This document shows, one piece after another, positions 12,501-24,949 of a stretch of 64,000 bases of DNA (within the stretch, counting starts at the first letter, position 1; each line of letters opens with the position of its first letter). A program made the translations under genes and the position numbers. The notes beneath the pieces were generated by a model. The model was not told the origin of the DNA and did no database searches. It saw only the letters and a list, made by a program, of their open reading frames with translations. The stretch is from Colias croceus. Taxonomy: Eukaryota > Arthropoda > Insecta > Lepidoptera > Pieridae. Where the stretch lies: positions 4,154,001-4,218,000 of the forward strand of contig NC_059549.1 of assembly GCF_905220415.1 (NCBI RefSeq). The letters run 5' to 3'.

Positions 12501-13063
12501 ATACTGTATTCCATCTTATTCATTAATTAATTATTTATTAAATGCTCTACAGAGCCCACGCATATTGCAATAATAAATTCACATTTAAAAACCGTGCACA
12601 AAAGAAAATCTCGCAAAATTACTTTCCTTTCCCGCCCAAAAGAATCTCAAGATAATCCCTAAGACACGAGAACTCGAAACTCTTTAAGCCTCTATATTTT
12701 TATGAAACAATGTTTTCTTTGTATATCAATTTGAAGCCAGCGGTGTTTATCAAAGAAAAGTTCCTTAGGTGGAAGTTTTGTTTACAACTTTCTCTTACAC
12801 CTGAACCTTTAAATTTTTTGCACTCAAAATAATTTATAGCGCTAGTGGGAATTGTTAATTTAAAATTACTTAAAAAGGTATCACAATTGAGTTTCTCGAA
12901 AATAATAACATTGTACACCGTAATAATAATTATAATTTATTATAATTTCTGCAATTACATCGGTTTTTATTCATCTTATTTTTGATGATAAATTCATGTA
13001 TATTATTTATACTGGATAAATCTAGCTTAAATTGTAAGAAATTAAGCAAAATATGAATACCAC

Positions 13064-13069
13064 TTTATT
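13064..13069 (-). terminator. Poly(A) signal AATAAA of the GILT-like gene
   Basis: AATAAA on the minus strand lies 15 nt past the TAA stop of the GILT-like gene, implying a very short 3' UTR. Its position supports real transcription in this direction. Confidence 0.5.
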
Positions 13070-13083
13070 CGTTATTAGTTATT

Positions 13084-13719
13084 TTATATTTTACAGTGAG
13101 TCACACCAGTGCCCGGAGTATCAGCCAATGCAAAACAAATAACACTTTCAAGTCGGTTCCTCGCTTGGGTCGAGGTATGACGATCGATACCACCATTAAA
13201 CACAATATAAGGGACGAAGTTTATAATTCTAATGGGATCTGCAGCGGCCGCTTCAGCTGGTCCCTCCAGAGCATCTCCTGTTGTCGCCATACAGTTATCC
13301 ACCTCGATCAAACGCAGACCCACATGAGTCGCACAGTAATAGCTACCTGAAAATCCAGGCAAGGCGTCAGTGAACTCACACTGCATGAACTTTATTGCCG
13401 CGTCCTGGTTATCTTTTAACAAGTGAAGAACGCATCTATGGAAGCGGTTTGCCCAACAACCGTTGACGCCAAACTGGCAACTGAGCTGACCACTCTCGTC
13501 TCTTCTTGCTCTTCCCCACGGTACGAATTCAATATCAAGGAACTGCTTGTATTTCTCATACACTGGCACTAATTGTGTCATGAACCTCATTGCATCTGGA
13601 CACCTCGCTGTTGTGCCAATTTGCATTTTAATCTTCCCATCCACGAGACGCACTTGTCCATGCGATATTTGTAGTAAAGCACATAATAAAACACAAATTA
13701 AATAACTCTTGACCGCCAT
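13084..13719 (-). CDS. GILT-like protein (gamma-interferon-inducible lysosomal thiol reductase family), intronless, CPDA active site
   Basis: The 211-residue product begins with a basic-hydrophobic signal peptide (residues 1 to about 21). Family GILTs are secreted or lysosomal oxidoreductases that reduce disulfides at low pH and act in insect immunity. Seen here are a reduced thioredoxin-like motif C40-P-D-A43, and the GILT signature C-Q-x-G-x2-x-C-x2-N-x4-C at 81-96 (CQFGVNGCWANRFHRC). Further conserved cysteines lie at 114, 129, 143, 195 and 209, with the C-terminal VPYIVFNG block at 169-176. Length matches insect GILTs of about 200-230 residues. The start ATG sits in a good context (AACATGG). 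The usual CxxC (or CxxS) is missing its second residue, so redox activity would rely on one cysteine or be lost. No N-x-S/T glycosylation site is seen. The whole gene is one exon, which suggests a retrocopy or an intron-poor lineage member. The frame is intact, so I call it a gene. Confidence 0.9.
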   Translation of the reverse strand: MAVKSYLICVLLCALLQISHGQVRLVDGKIKMQIGTTARCPDAMRFMTQLVPVYEKYKQFLDIEFVPWGRARRDESGQLSCQFGVNGCWANRFHRCVLHLLKDNQDAAIKFMQCEFTDALPGFSGSYYCATHVGLRLIEVDNCMATTGDALEGPAEAAAADPIRIINFVPYIVFNGGIDRHTSTQARNRLESVICFALADTPGTGVTHCKI

Positions 13720-13784
13720 GTTGCTATTACAAGTACTAGTTGTTACAATTCACTTCGATGTGATTAAAAATTACGTATTATTAT

Positions 13785-13794
13785 TGATAAGATA
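13785..13794. promoter_or_regulatory. Possible GATA-factor site upstream of the GILT-like gene
   Basis: TGATAAGATA lies 66-75 bp upstream of the start codon. GATA factors drive many insect fat-body and gut genes, so the site is plausible, but a motif this short also occurs by chance in AT-rich DNA. Confidence 0.3.
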
Positions 13795-13799
13795 AATAT

Positions 13800-16299
13800 T
13801 GATTATGATAAAATTAGCTTATAAATTAAGTGTCCCATATTTTTCATATTTTAAAAATTATAGGAATGTGAAAACACTGGTACAATATTTAGGATATGAT
13901 ACGTCATACGGTACGTATCATAAAATAAACTTTGTATTACAGAAAGTAAATCTCGATATAATAAGAATTAAATGTATATTAAACCAATATATCTTTGTGA
14001 ATGCTATTAAAAGATTGCGGCCTTAATCCTAAATAAAATATGGTGCATAAATAGAAAAATTAGAAATTAACTCCACTCCCTTGTTTATTTTCTTAAATGC
14101 CTAAGCGCAAAACGCCTTAATCTTATTTCATAGCAAATAGCAGGTACTCTTAATATATTTAAAAATGCAGGACTTCCCCTTCTAAGTTACCGCAGAGCCG
14201 CAGGATTAATGAAATTGCTGTCCCCTGGGAGCCCATCCAGCCCCCTACTTTACCGGGAACTCTATAAACTAGCATCCATTGTTCCGTATTGAAGGTGTAT
14301 TAATTAGAAACTTTTCACACCCAGGTGTTTACAGAATACACTTCCTTAATATCCATATCACGTTATAATAAACTCTCCATAAAAATATTTTTATATGGAA
14401 TTTATTTCCTACACACAGGCTATTTATTTAAACACTCGAATATGACAGTAATGAATAATTTGTGTTTCAACTGTTTATTAATTACGAAACTCTTTAAAAT
14501 GTCCTACATAGTCGTCTAAATCCGCTTTCAGAATGAGCATGTATTTTTTACTTCTGACACATTGTAAAATTTTAGGAACAGTGTTTAGTACAACATGGCG
14601 ACACGGCGGGACCACAATACGCCCGCTAATTTTAATTGGTTCGGGGGAAACTCGCATGACTTCATGCTTCATTACACTTCAAAGCAAAACGGTACAAATG
14701 ACTGCTAAACCTTAACGACTTCATATATCCCAATCTTAAGTTAGGGGGAGGCAAAATTAATACCTCACTTTTGCCAGGTTGCTCGCGGATGGTAATATCC
14801 CTTAAATATTTAAGTTTTCTGTTCACCCTCTATCCGCAACAAGATTCAATTTCACGCCCTAAAAAGGGGTCTATTTCAGACGAATTTCGCCTTCAAACGT
14901 CAAGAGACAAATGAAAGTGTCCAATAAATCTTGAACTCTAGTCTCTCATTTGTTTCCTTAAATTTTACTTTTAAATGTGCTTTGTCAGGGAAGGGTCAAT
15001 TTATTGTAGAATCGAGACATGTTAAATGACGTGAGTAATGTAGGCATTCAATACAATTAGTTCTCATACTTAAATTGGTTTTTGGCCTGACTTCCGCGTT
15101 TTCCGGGTTCCCGGACTTTGACATATTGAAAGATAGGTATCTACTTTGTAAAATATAACTAAGATTTGGAGTAAATAATGTTGACATAATTCACAAAAAC
15201 AATTTAATTTTGTTAAGTCATTATTCAGAAGCTGCTGATAAGTGCGAACACAATAGATGATATAATCAAACCTTTAAAAAGGTTTAACAGATCCAACATA
15301 TTATACGAGTATAAACTTACCTTTCATCATAAGGAGGTACATAAATTCATGAGGGCCCAGTTCCTTCACTTACGACACAATAAGACAAGACAACATTACA
15401 CGAATACAATACATGACAGGACCAAGTGGTTTTATACAATGAATAAATTGCTTAATCTTGTAAGGGTTCCACTAGACGGAGCTCCCACGGTATATGAGAG
15501 GACATTAGCTATATTAACTAAATTAAAAAGTTCGGTTAACTGAGTTTATTACACAGCTGACAAATTATGTCATATTTTAATATTAAAACTAGCTGACCTA
15601 CGCTACTTCGTATGATCTCAAGAGGCAAATGCTGTTCCAGTTCTAATAGCCGTAGGTAATGTGGTCGAAAGTGACATAGCCTGACTCTGTTTTGTTACAC
15701 AATTTAAAATTTATCTTTCTTATACGAAAGATGTGCTTATTATGTAGTTATTTATTATTCATAAGTAATTATAGACACAAAATTGATCGTTGTCTTATCT
15801 GAATTATTATGATAACTCCAATTATATTATATTAACAGACAAATTTTGATGGAGGTATTCGAGCAGAATAGTTTAAAGGATCGATTTACAGTTGTGAAGT
15901 TTTCAAGATACTCGAAGCTGAACTTTAGAGTCACGTTAATGGAGGGATCATATTGGATTCTGGACTTTGGAACTCCGATAAAACTGTAATTGAAGTCAAA
16001 TTGCTTGATAATTCTGTACCTGGCTTCAAAGTTTATGTGCCACATCGTACAGAACATTGGAGCGTTACTTGATTAAATGTGTTATTATAGACGGACGGGT
16101 TTATATTATGTAGGAGCTAGGTATTATTTTACACATAATTTTTCATTCATTCATTCATGTGCACCTAGAGGTTTCTAGTATCTGTCATTTTTTACACATA
16201 TGTAGGTATATTATTAATTTTTATTTTAAATAACAATAAACTTATGTCGTTCTCACTACCTAACCACAAACTTTTGAATTATGTGAAACATATTTTTGT
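13800..16299. other. AT-rich region with a possible old Helitron end
   Basis: CTAG at 15589-15592 followed by GCTGACCTACGCTACTTCG resembles a minus-strand Helitron-like 3' end, but the hairpin is weak and no 5' end was found. The open frames (13799-14026, 14533-14715, 15349-15543, 15827-16057) show no recognisable domain. Confidence 0.4.
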
Positions 16300-16495
16300 A
16301 AATGTATTTTGGTTCCGAGGGCAGGGACCTGGTGATCTGTGATACCGGTTAAAACCCATTTCAGACATCAGCTCCTCCAACTCCAGCTAATTGTGTGATA
16401 ATTTTGTATGCATGTAGATTAGTTTAGGTATGTGATTGGGAATTGTGAGGAGAAATAAATAAATGATTTGATTTTGATTTTTTTTTTATTTAATT
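16300..16495 (+). mobile_element. Possible LINE 3' UTR and tail
   Basis: A GC-richer stretch (from about 16316 to 16396) leads to GAAATAAATAAATGATTTGA and a T-rich tail. This resembles a plus-strand LINE 3' end. There is no coding support, and it could equally be the 3' end of an unrecognised transcript. Confidence 0.3.
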
Positions 16496-17377
16496 TTAAA
16501 TATCAGCAAAACTTCAAAATATTTATCAGTTTTTCTTTACGTTGTCCTTTCGTTCGATCACATAATTTCATTCTACAACACTATAAATCACGTACATAAC
16601 TTCGTAATCTCTTGATATGTGTATTAATATATTTTCAACTTTTCTTTACTGCATTCATTCTTCATACAAAGCTATACAATCGCACTTCACTGCGACGATA
16701 ACTAACTCAAGCCACTTGTCGTAAAAATTTCAAACTAGGCCCCTAAAAATAATTTCAGTAAAATTTTTCACAATCCGCGTTCATGATAACATCTTAAGCC
16801 AACACATTCGTCCCGTCCGCTCGAACTCTAAGCTCAAGAGGTCACAGAAATCTACAGGGGCTTATATGATCCAACTGAAACCTTAATGGCTAACTATTAG
16901 CCGAAGCCGGGCCGAGCCAAGTCGCTTGAGCCAAGTTAATCTAGGCTTGGGGTAGATTTGAGAACTTATTCTCGCTGAATAGCATATTCAAGGGGTATTC
17001 AATATAAGGGTTCAATAATAAGGGTTAATTCTCTATGTGATTAGGAAGTGAGAATTTCAAATTTTAATCAAGTACTAACAAAGGAGTGCTGTTATATACT
17101 ATCCGCGGAACTGAAATGAAATTGTGAGCTTATGTGCTCTGAATTATGTAGAGACTGTATGATATACTACCTTGTCACACTAGTGATATTAACGTCTATT
17201 GTTTAATTGATATTTGATTACATAATCTATATTATGATGTAAGGAACCTTGTTCAATAAATGATTTTTATTTTTATTTTATTTTATAATAATATGGAATC
17301 AACGTATAAAATGACAAATGTAACACCTCAAACCTTTTGGGTTTGAATTTTAAAAAACAATTCATAATTTTTTCGTC
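16496..17377. other. Spacer, no gene seen
   Basis: A second AATAAATGATTTTTATTTT tail-like run at about 17255-17280 resembles the one at 16460. Nothing else is supported. Confidence 0.4.
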
Positions 17378-17836
17378 AAAGGTGATGGTCCAAAAAAAAA
17401 CCAGAGTCGATTTAGACAAATTGGGTGTCAATGGCTTTATTATATTACACAATTTACCCCACCGAAAAATTAATGCCCATATCCATGGGGTATGAGAGTT
17501 ATAGGCTAACAGAGTATATATAAAAAAATCATAAGTAACTTGTTATTTTTACCAGTTTTTACAACAGCAGTATACTATTAAACTATCCATCAGTCGAAGG
17601 ACGTCCCCTGCTGGACATAGGCCTCCCCCAAGGTTTTCCACCGCGATCGGTCCTGTGCCACCATATATACTTTTTTTTCCATATATACTTTGTTAGCCTA
17701 TAACTCTCATACCCCATGGATATGGGCATTAATTTTTCGGTGGGGAAAATTGTGCAATATAATAAAGCCATTGATACCCAATTTGTCTAAATCGACTCTG
17801 GGTTTTTGGTCCATACATTTTTGGACCATCACCTTT
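17378..17836. mobile_element. Long-TIR foldback element (about 459 bp) with RTE fragment in its loop
   Basis: The two ends are inverted repeats of about 140 bp (17378-17521 and 17693-17836), both beginning AAAGGTGATGGTCC and sharing blocks such as GAGTCGATTTAGACAAATTG. The right arm has an extra 12-nt palindromic insert (GGTCCAAAAATGTATGGACC). Identity between arms is high, so the structure is young or kept uniform by gene conversion. The loop contains an RTE-like LINE 3' fragment in the minus orientation. No transposase is present and no target-site duplication is evident, so the superfamily is unknown. Confidence 0.75.
17583..17663 (-). mobile_element. RTE-like LINE 3' terminal fragment
   Basis: Read on the minus strand, the sequence contains GGAGGCCTATGTCCAGCAGG, then GGACGTCCTTCGACTGATGG. 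This is the hallmark end of lepidopteran RTE-type ORFs (family products end near 'AYVQQWTSFD'; here another frame reads GRPMSSRGRPSTDG). Only this end survives, sitting between the arms of the foldback element. Confidence 0.65.
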
Positions 17837-19119
17837 ATAATGCTCTGTGAAAATTATCCTCTGATTAATACCAACCTATAAAATATTATTCATTTTCAAT
17901 ATAACATTTATAATTTGCTCACTATTATAAATACATTATTTGACTTATAAAATACGCAATATACAACTGTTAATAGTAGATAACAAAGTCACTGGACTAT
18001 ACTATTAATAAATTAACACAGCGTATAAAATCTGTTCACAATTCCAGTCCTGAAATTAGTTAAGGACAAAAACCTTATTGTGTTGGACAACAATACGTTA
18101 TTATTGCATATTACAGTACATTCATTACCTATTAATTGCGATGTATGGAGAGGCAAATCAATTATACTGATCAAATATAAAGGGTGGAGTGTATGTTTGT
18201 TTTACTATCAAGTGATAAGTGGAAATGGTTGTCATATATTATAAACTTTACCTATAGTTGCTAAGCCAAAAATATGAGAAAATAGATTAAAAAATCTTAA
18301 GAAGTATATTGATTTATATACCTAAATAGGAAATTATTTTACTTAGATGATATTCGAAATATCCAACCATTTTAATCTTCATTCATCAATCTTTGTAACT
18401 TTAAAAAAAATCTAGTACATAAGTCATTAAAACCATAGACTAAGCCGCAGAAGTATCTCAATTAAGTAACCCTACCTTCTAAAGACAATTTTCTAGGATT
18501 ATAGACTCGTTAGAATGTAAATTTCTACTAGGTTATAGCTCTCCTACGATCCGGCTTAAACAACGTCATTTGACACTCCTTAACCCACTTTGTATCGCCC
18601 AGTATTAAATTACATAATACTGCAGGAATAACATAGAACAAGAAAATGGAAAATGATATAAAAAACGCGCTGTATACATGCTAAAGTCAAATGAACATTA
18701 ATCTATAATTATTAAACAATTCAATAATACATTCGGCACAATGAACGAAAGTATTCACTCACAACAGAAATGAATTGCACAAACGAGTGTATTTTTCAAT
18801 AACGCATTCAATATACGCTTACAAACAGGCTGGAATGAATGCAGAGCCAGCCTACTGCAATGTATACAAGTATTGCAATATGATTCCGTTCCAATGAATG
18901 GCTATGACTGAGTAACAATTAGATTGAACAAACGCACGGCAACTCATGCGAAACAATAAAAGAACAGACAAAAGCCAGCTAGTTTAATTTTTTAAAGTGA
19001 ATCAAGCGAAATTTCAATAACAATGATCAATTTATTTAAATATAAGATTATTTTGATGTGTGTCGAGTTCAGTTTACAAGATTGACCTATGGATTAAAAT
19101 CTTTTAAATTTATTTTAAA
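17837..19119. other. AT-rich spacer, no gene seen
   Basis: I found no supportable coding, RNA or repeat feature. Confidence 0.5.
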
Positions 19120-19439
19120 CTAGCTTCCGCCCGCGACTGCGTCCGCGCGGATGTCGGTCTTCGCGTGGATGGTTTATTTCTCCATTTTGAGTAACTCTGA
19201 CAATGACATCTTATAAATCTATTGGACCCAAATACGGCTAGGCCTATAATAATACGCAACGTGTGTTCGCGGTTCTACAGAACAACGTCTATGGATAAAA
19301 CTGAAAAATTAAGATTAATTTTTTCCTACGTATTTTTCCAGGATAAAAAGTATCCTATTTTACGCCCAGGATAATAAGGTATAATTATACCAAGTTTCAT
19401 CGAAATCGAACCGTTAGTTTTCACGTGATGCCTTCACAT

Positions 19440-19476
<37 letters not shown>

Positions 19477-19599
19477 TAAAAATTTTTTTAATCACATATT
19501 TGGGTTTGGTATCGATCCAGTAACACCCCCTGGTATTTATTTTTTCAATATTTTCAATGTACAGAATTGACCCTTCTACAGATTTATTATATGTATAGA
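19120..19599 (-). mobile_element. Helitron-like non-autonomous element with internal (CTGT)n
   Basis: On the minus strand the element starts TCTATACATATAATAAATCT and ends in a GC-rich hairpin region (GCGGACGCAGTCGCGGGCGG) followed by AAGCTAG. TC...CTAG ends with a subterminal hairpin fit a Helitron. The middle holds a perfect tetranucleotide microsatellite. The style matches known lepidopteran microsatellite-bearing Helitron families. No Rep/helicase is encoded. Confidence 0.65.
19441..19476. repeat. (CAGA)9 microsatellite
   Basis: Nine uninterrupted CAGA units lie inside the Helitron-like element. They read as CTGT repeats in the element's own orientation. Confidence 0.95.
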
Positions 19600-22500
19600 T
19601 ATCCAATATTAAGCCACAATTGGTTTAATTGTGGATAACTTACGCATGGTTTTTGAATGATTATAATTAAAACGTACTCAACGTTCACAAAACTTAAGAT
19701 ATGCTAAATATAACCAAACTATATCTAACTATTTAATTGAAAAACATAACATCAAATTAAAGATGTCAATAACCTACGCCCTGGCATAATTTCCCAGAAG
19801 CCACAAAACTTATATCGGGAATAGCAATAAAAACATCTAAATCCAATTACGGTGGAGAAAGATCTACAAATTGTAGCCTGCAGATGAAGCCGTTACAAAA
19901 GCAAGTAACTGAAAGGAAAGCACAATACCAAGACAGAGGCTTTGTTGTTCCCTTAATACGTTTCATGACAAATTGCAATTTCAAGCCGGTTAGACAGCTC
20001 TGAGCATTCGATAATTGGTCTAGAACTTGGACTTGTTTAAAGATTTCATTTTATTGTTTATTGAAATGAACAGATAATTATGTCAACAATAAATGGCATT
20101 TATATTATTTATCCATTCTGAGATTTTTGTATAGAAACGTAAGTGGTTTATTTACGATTGAACGTTTTGATGCCTGAAATCAATCACGAATAAATACTAT
20201 TTTTTACAATTTGTGAATATATGTAGTATAAAGAACTAATGTATATTATTACAAAGTGATGTCTAAGGAAGCTAAGAGTAGAAGAAAATCGACATCGTCA
20301 AAAAGGCAGCCATATAATTATGGTCATGCTATCACTGTTCAACATACAGCAGATATTTACTGTAACAGTAACAGGACTTCCTGTCTCCAACACTAAGTCT
20401 GGAAGACATGTAAGAAGCCTTTCAAACACAAAACTCCTAACTCCACTACAAGACTGAACGTAAAGATAAATTGCAGCCAAAGTTAGTATTTCATTTCTGA
20501 TTTCCTGTTCCCTTAAGCCTCGACAACGGAGCATACTCCTTGCCGGCTGTCAGACGCCTGTGTTTAATCAAAATGCAAATTAAAATGCTTTTGCATCAGC
20601 TCGGTGACGTGACAAAACATCGTTCCCGCTCCTTGATGTGTATTTTATGCTTGAGGTTTAGCAACTAGCTGTCTGCAGTGAGAAACTGCTGGGAACTTAG
20701 TATCTATTGTCTCAAATATTTCTGGAATTATGACGCTTTCGTATTCGGTGTCTTTAGTTGTTCATAACGGCTTCGTTAGTAAAGTAAAAAACATACGTTC
20801 ATTTTCACAATTCTTTTTGGTAGTTAACTGTTATAATTTTTTCTATCATTTATCAATGTTGTTCTGGATACGATTACGTTAAATTCTTAGTTTCAAACTA
20901 AGGTATGTACATTGTACATTATAACTGAAGAAAACAGTAATTTTATAAATATAATTTTTTATTTGGAAAAATACATTAATCAACAACATGACCGGGGGTG
21001 GTCATGCATGAAAAACACAATTGTTTTTCCTACATTGGTTATCGATACCACACCCTCTGGCATAGTCAACAACACGAACAAACATAACAAAAATAATTTT
21101 ATTATGCGATACGATCTGTCATACAAAAGGAATTAAAGTTCAAATAAATAGCGTTTATATAAATATTTTCTATATTTAAGCTATCACAAATTTTTTGCTC
21201 TAAGGATCTCCTATATATACCTACAGATCGTCAAGCATCCTCTCCTTTAAATTTTATAGATCAATCCAATTGAATGGCAAAGACAGTTGAGTAGTAAAAA
21301 TACCCTAACGAAATATTTAACCAATCAAAATGTTATCAAAAAAGAGCTAAGATCAGCATCACTCCACAGTTTATCTAGAGTCTAAGTCCCATTGGTATTA
21401 TATGAGATCTTGATAAATGTTTCCATTATACTACGTCAACAATATATTATATTATCAAACCAGCAACTTTCTCGGTCTCGGTTTTTCCCCCACTAACACT
21501 TCTGAATTATTTTTAAATTATTCTAAAAAAATTCTTGAATTATTTTACTTTATGTTGGTCATGTTCATAATCGAATCTGTACTTATGAACATTCCGTTTA
21601 TATACATTATGCACATAAAAAGTTAGAAGCTTAACCGCTTTATAATATTATCTACTGTAAAATCAACATACTGGATTATAAATTAAATTTATCACTGAGC
21701 CATTTTAATGCATTTAGTTAACGTTAGGTGGATTTAGAGTTAGATAGAATTATGGCTGTGGATTAACCTAATTTGAATGGGATTGATGTCAATTATGTTT
21801 AAAATTGCATTACAATACTTAAAATTGTTTCAATCAATATAAAATTTAGTCATGAAATATTTCTGAAATAGGAGTCGTATTACAAATTAAGAAAAACTTG
21901 AACTATCTTCATCTATTAATTTAACAAAAACCGTGCCGTAATACCAATGGACACTTCCAAAGCACATCTCGATAAGTGCAAGGGCCACCAACGGTTTCTG
22001 TTACATTCAGACTAAATCTAATTTACTCTTCAAACTTTAACAACAAAGTCTAGACGAAAATGTCCAAGAGTGATTTTATATCGTATAAGTACTGCCTTTG
22101 ACATGTGTTTAGAAAGCTACGGAAAGCATGTTTTCGGCACGTACGAGTCGTATTCAATAATTGAGCGTATTTGTTTCGGTGAACTTAGAGTGTTCCTGTA
22201 AGTGATAGTTTTGCTTTTAACCAAAATTAGTTTTTAGATCAAATTATTTTTATATCTTTATAGATATTCCTTATGGGAATAATCATTAAACAACGAAAGG
22301 GTTCAAAAGAACCTGTTTCAAAAATATTGTAGTGGGCTGAAAAATAGAGCTACACAAAGTTATTAAATTTTTGTGTGCTAAACAAGGTCAATAAAATATT
22401 CCTACAGAAGGTGTCTATCTTGAAATAAACGTAACAACGTAGCGTATCGTATTGCAGCTTTTAACATGACGTACCCCAAAAATTTAAAACAAGAAAGAGT

Positions 22501-22616
22501 TCGAAAGAAGTCTGTACATCTGCGTCATGTATCGATTTGCGACAGGCGGCAAATAGCGAACCGTATGAAACTACACTCCGATGGGATATGGGATCTATCT
22601 TGAGAGCATTCGATAT
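19600..22616. other. AT-rich region, no gene seen
   Basis: The open frames (20298-20534, 20912-21136, 21417-21626) have no recognisable domains or splice context. Confidence 0.5.
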
Positions 22617-22617
22617 T

Positions 22618-22760
22618 TAACTAATTATTAACTTCCATATTGCGTTTTATGAAAACTGGATATCGCATTTATCGCACGTCTTTAAAAGTAGTTTTAACTG
22701 ATTATTAGCTTCACGTTTGATGAAAATTGGATATCGTTTCGTCACGTCTCTATTTAAAAA
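22618..22760. repeat. Diverged tandem duplication (period about 77 bp)
   Basis: Two units share TTAACT(A/G)ATTATTA(A/G)CTTC, then GTTTxATGAAAA(C/T)TGGATATCG and CACGTCT followed by TTTAAAA. Spacing between matching positions is 77 bp at the start, shrinking through small indels. No function is evident. Confidence 0.7.
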
Positions 22761-23404
22761 GCAAAAGCGAAACTGTATTAATTAGAAATTAGTGCTATTT
22801 TAGTAAGGTTGAAAAAATATGTTTAATGTGTTGTTATCGCTTTAATGGAATAATTAAGCACTGCAAAGCGAGCATAAATCAGTGTGTTACAAAAACGAAA
22901 TTTCTTTAAACTTTAAAAGCAAATTTAAATTACAAATATAGATGACTTACAGAATACATCCCAATAGAAACTTCGAACTAAGCTATCACACATTCGATTC
23001 GACTATTTCGCCAATACCTTTCCGAAACAGCGGAGATACGAGAGGATATAAAATATTTATCTCCTAAAATACAAAAGTACTTCAGACATATGCATTCAAG
23101 TACAAGGAGAATCTAGTATTTGATCGGTTGCCGGTCTGTTTTTGGAAAACTTTATTTCCAATCTTCTTGCTGTGTAGTAACTTATAGCTATAGAAATGGA
23201 TATAAATTCCGAGTTATTTAGACCAATTCTGTTTGTCCAGGTAGTTTAAGAATTTTAATTCTTGTTTCTGAGCAGCCTATAGGATGATACAATTAATGGA
23301 GAAAAATATTTATATATGAAAAACGACGATATGAAAAACCATAAAAAAATTCCTAAATGTTTAATTATACTTTTTACGATGAAAACACAAGTGATAACTG
23401 CGTT
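22761..23404. other. Spacer, no gene seen
   Basis: AT-rich sequence with no supportable feature; the minus-strand frame at 23255-23455 is a chance frame that runs into the MITE. Confidence 0.45.
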
Positions 23405-23653
23405 AAAAACAACCGACTTCAAACTTGCACTTGCAACATTTGCAAATACAGACAAAAATGCTCAGAAGTAAAAATTACTGGGCCTATCCGAATAAAATTT
23501 TTATGGAACCAATTCGACACCATCCCGCATCGAACAAAAAAAGAATCACGTAAATCGGTTCAGAAACCTTGGAGTAATCGGTGTACATACATTAAAAAAA
23601 ACATACCGGCCGAATTGATAACCTCCTCCTTTTTTTTTGAAGTCGGTTAAAAA
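23405..23653 (-). mobile_element. MITE family copy 1 (AACCGACTTCAAA ends)
   Basis: Inverted ends AACCGACTTCAAA (23411-23423) and its complement (23636-23648) bound about 250 bp. The interior matches the element at 42958-43335 in the opposite orientation, sharing GGTTTCTGAACCGATTTACG, the T-run after GTGATTC, and GAGCATTTTTGTCTG. A 97-codon frame at 23357-23650 is only a read-through of the element. The family is non-coding and its superfamily is uncertain. Confidence 0.75.
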
Positions 23654-24949
23654 ACACATAAAATAACTTCAACAACTTTTAATCCACACAAAATAACACC
23701 ACAAAAGTCCGTGTATAAACGATCAGTTCAACGACATTTATATCAGAAGCTGTCTATGAGCTCGTTGACATCCATGTCCCTCCGTGTCGCACCATATATG
23801 GTGTTTCCTATACAACTTTTTGCACTAGGGTGGCAGTTCGGTACAATCGCGGAATACCGATGACCTCACATGCATTATTTATCTTCCTAAGCCCACCGAA
23901 ATGAATGCATCGGCCGAGAAAAACAATGTACTGTGATGGATCTAAAGAAATGGAAGTGATTACGTTTGTTTTTCTATTTAAACTACGTAATTGCATATTG
24001 AAGATGGTTTGATTTGTTTATGTTATTATGTACATACTACATATTATTTTTATCATCAACAAGAGCAAATTCTTTGTAGCGCTTAATGTAAGCGTGACAA
24101 ATAGTTTAAATTATCATCAAAGCTCAACTTATTAGAAATATAAATTACACAATCAGTGACGAAATTTTCAAACCCATTCCAAATTCCAGTTTACAAAGGA
24201 CTTTTAAGGCGACATTTTACGACAATAAAAGTTGAAACAGCTTTATCACAAAAGAAACCATAAATATAAAAGTTGATACATTCATCACGTTCGTATAAAA
24301 TGATATATGTATTATTCCGTCACCGCAATTTACAAAGTAAAGCTATAAAATTGTAAAACACGAGACCATAAAATGTTATATGTAAATATTTCATAAAAAA
24401 GAACTATCAAACGCAATGAACTGAAAATAGTGCCAATAAATGCTTGGCACACAAATAAACATTTTAATAAAATGTGATACTTCTTTCGTCTATTTAAAAT
24501 TCGTTGAATTTAAAACATGCAGTAAAAATTTGGGTGGTAATTGGGTGTTTATAGTTCGTAGTAAATAAAAATCAACCATTTGTTAACTTAAAAAGAAGTT
24601 TGTTTTGAAAGTATTATAATATAGAAAAAGAATAAAGTTATGACTGCCTTCTTTTTTGCTAAGCGTATTAAACAAAAACTAAGAAAATATTTTTTTATGA
24701 ACGATATTCATTTTCGTATTCAAGGCGTAAAACGTAAAACTATTCTTAGGATGAATACCGTCCAGCTATATCACTGTCCATCTAGCACTATTACATAGTG
24801 TATCCGAAGTTAAACGACGGAAATAAAAATCCTATAAATATTGAACAACCATATTTTTCTCACTTTGTCGCGTCAAGAGCCGTCCTCGAACCAAGCTTTA
24901 TAGCATAGTATAAACAGATAAGTAAGTTATCTTCCAATAAAGGTACATC
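23654..24949. other. AT-rich region, no gene seen
   Basis: The minus-strand frame at 23808-23996 has no recognisable domain. Nothing else is supported. Confidence 0.45.
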
